From: Maribrevibacterium harenarium
GTDB lineage: Bacteria > Pseudomonadota > Gammaproteobacteria > Pseudomonadales > Marinomonadaceae
Direction: 5' to 3'
Assembly (NCBI RefSeq): GCF_006385675.1
Contig: NZ_VFRR01000019.1
Coordinates: forward strand, 1-55,161
DNA length: 55,161 nt
The stretch's first letter is position 1; every line of letters begins with the position of its first letter. Below are positions 53,981-55,161 of the stretch, in pieces. Position numbers and translations under genes: made by a program. The notes below the pieces were generated by a model, which was given only the letters and a program-made list of their open reading frames with translations, did no database searches and was not told the DNA's origin.

Positions 53981-54808
53981 TTAAAGTTTTTGATACCAGC
54001 GCAAGCACACATCCACGGTCACGTCTAACCGCTCTAGTTTCGACAAGGCATCTCGTCCTGCTTTAGGGGATTTGTGTTGATGCGGGGTCATACTTAATAA
54101 TTGTGAAATTTGCGCCTGACTAGACAGCTGAGCAAGATAGCGCGCAGTGGTGACTTCAGCTGGCTTAAAGCCCGCAAGCTGCTCCCCATAGGGTAAAGTA
54201 AATGACTTAAGCGTGGGGTACAAAATCCGACGCATTTCCAACAAATGATCAGCACCAGGATCAACCATTAGCAACCAGCCGCCAGGTTTCAATACTCGCA
54301 AAAACTCTTCGAATATGGGAAACCCAAAAGTACAAACAAGCCAATCCAGACTGGCATCCGGTAATGGAATGCGGGCATTCGAGCCGACGACCCAAGCAAT
54401 TTCCTTGGAGCGTTTACTAGCGGATTGAATGGCCCATTTAGAGATGTCGATACCAAATACCCGACTTCCACCACCATTAGCGGCATGAATTCGAGTGGTA
54501 TAGTACCCCTCCCCGCAGCCAGCATCTAAAACGGTAATGGCTCTCGATAATAAATCTGCTGATCTCGAACGCAAAATTTCTTCTACTATTGGGCTATACA
54601 GACCACTTTCAAGAAACTCACGTCGGGCGCTGACCATGGCTTTACTGTCGCCTGGATCTTTGGAGTGTTTGTTCTGCACTGGCAACAAATTGACGTAGCC
54701 AGTTTTGGCAAAATCAAAACTATGTCCGTTCGGACAGCTTAGACCTGATGCGGTACGGCTTAATGGAGCAGCGTCCAGTGGACACAATAACATTTCAAAG
54801 GAAGGCAC
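53981..54808 (-). CDS. rlmA: RlmA-type 23S rRNA guanine-N1 methyltransferase
   Basis: 275 residues. Start GTG 54808 (GGAAAGAACT upstream; ATG 54793 has none). SAM-binding domain near 93-104 (VLDAGCGEGYYT). N-terminal zinc ribbon (1-40) with DPGDSKAMVSARREFL after it as in E. coli RlmA. One zinc ligand is changed: the sequence is C9-P-L-D12 with C25 and H29, where E. coli has a second cysteine. Methylates G745 of 23S rRNA in E. coli. Alternative: TlrB-like subclass. Confidence 0.85.
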   Translation of the reverse strand: MPSFEMLLCPLDAAPLSRTASGLSCPNGHSFDFAKTGYVNLLPVQNKHSKDPGDSKAMVSARREFLESGLYSPIVEEILRSRSADLLSRAITVLDAGCGEGYYTTRIHAANGGGSRVFGIDISKWAIQSASKRSKEIAWVVGSNARIPLPDASLDWLVCTFGFPIFEEFLRVLKPGGWLLMVDPGADHLLEMRRILYPTLKSFTLPYGEQLAGFKPAEVTTARYLAQLSSQAQISQLLSMTPHQHKSPKAGRDALSKLERLDVTVDVCLRWYQKL

Positions 54809-54907
54809 AGTTCTTTCCGTTACTTCGAGCTAGGCGGCTAGTGTATTGCTCGCGAGCCTGCGATTCAATGCAAACCAGCCCGAGTTTGGGCCGAGTGTTG
54901 TGAAAGA

Positions 54908-55141
54908 TCAGTGTAATGATACCGCTTGATCGCTTGCTTGGGGGAAAACCCCTTGACGCTCTAGATATGCCAAGAAGTCATCCTGGGCCATTGGCTAAGC
55001 ATACAAAAAGCCTTGCACCTCTTGGCATTGGTAACTTAGTAGCATATCTGTCTGATGACGATGCTCAACCGTTCCTAGTTGTATGGAAAAATATTCCATA
55101 TCGCCGGGCGAACAGTGTTCCCGGCTGTGAGTGCTCCAAGC
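54908..55141 (-). pseudogene. Remnant of an EAL-domain C terminus
   Basis: On the minus strand LLSYQCQEVQGFLYA, TAG, PMAQDDFLAYLERQGVF reads as the end of a c-di-GMP phosphodiesterase domain (typical GCDEVQGYLFSRP) with a stop codon inside it at about 54993-54995, and another (TAA) at 55142-55144. The remaining upstream part is weakly similar. Either the gene has decayed or the true gene lies mostly outside the window and ends before this. No intact frame. Confidence 0.45.
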
Positions 55142-55161
55142 TTACGCTCGGGCACTTACCC

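Noticed and set aside
1..55161. CRISPR array, tRNA, rRNA, intact insertion sequence or prophage
   Set aside because: No spaced short repeats, cloverleaf-like sequences, rRNA segments, transposase or phage genes were seen; the only tandem repeat is coding.

Overview
The window looks like a chromosome segment of a marine gammaproteobacterium of the Oceanospirillales type (Marinomonas, Neptunomonas or Amphritea-like). This rests on protein flavour, the Pseudomonas-like but rearranged glycine betaine genes, the TRAP-era marine transporter repertoire (TctCBA, BCCT) and a LapA/MpAFP-style adhesin; no rRNA, tRNA or marker gene fixes the genus. Nearly all of the DNA is coding and most operons end in clear hairpin-plus-U-tract terminators.

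Layout. (a) 1-1824: the N-terminal end of a giant LapG-cleavable repeat adhesin, running off the left edge. (b) 2041-4395: SulP anion transporter plus tandem universal stress protein. (c) 4438-10738: a tripartite tricarboxylate transport locus on the minus strand, tctC-tctB-tctA, a terminator, then tctD-tctE and an ABC-type binding protein translationally coupled to the kinase. (d) 10943-20012, minus strand: sdaA, purU, soxGADB and glyA, the lower half of glycine betaine catabolism (sarcosine to glycine, serine and pyruvate), with a divergent GlxA/AraC-type regulator at 20235. (e) 21638-27433: a class V aminotransferase and a three-gene glucosylglycerate module (phosphatase, glucosyl-3-phosphoglycerate synthase, GH13_18 phosphorylase). 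(f) 27503-45091: gbdR-like regulator, an exonuclease and a cNMP/CBS/nucleotidyltransferase protein that follow gbcB, then divergent gbcA, a BCCT transporter, and the minus-strand operon dipeptidase-DUF5943-dgcA-dgcB-etfA-etfB-small protein. (g) 45268-55161: ordinary housekeeping and regulatory genes (ABC exporter, Bcr/CflA MFS, HopJ-like protein, HAD phosphatase, a 51-residue membrane protein, a TyrR-like protein without the AAA+ domain, a degenerate ROK regulator, LysR regulator, beta carbonic anhydrase, RlmA methyltransferase) and a decayed EAL-domain end at the right edge.

How it works together. The BCCT carrier imports betaine; GbcAB removes the first methyl group, DgcAB with its dedicated ETF the second, SoxBDAG the third; GlyA and PurU handle glycine and the one-carbon units and SdaA drains serine to pyruvate. 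Two GlxA/AraC-type regulators sit at either side. Embedded between the two halves is a complete make-and-recycle pathway for glucosylglycerate, a nitrogen-free compatible solute. The most interesting reading is an osmolyte switch: burn the nitrogen-containing solute and replace it with a nitrogen-free one. Other points worth attention are the apparent gbcB-DUF294-exonuclease operon, the kinase-coupled orphan binding protein, the TyrR relative that lacks its central domain, and interlocked convergent terminators at 21310-21624.
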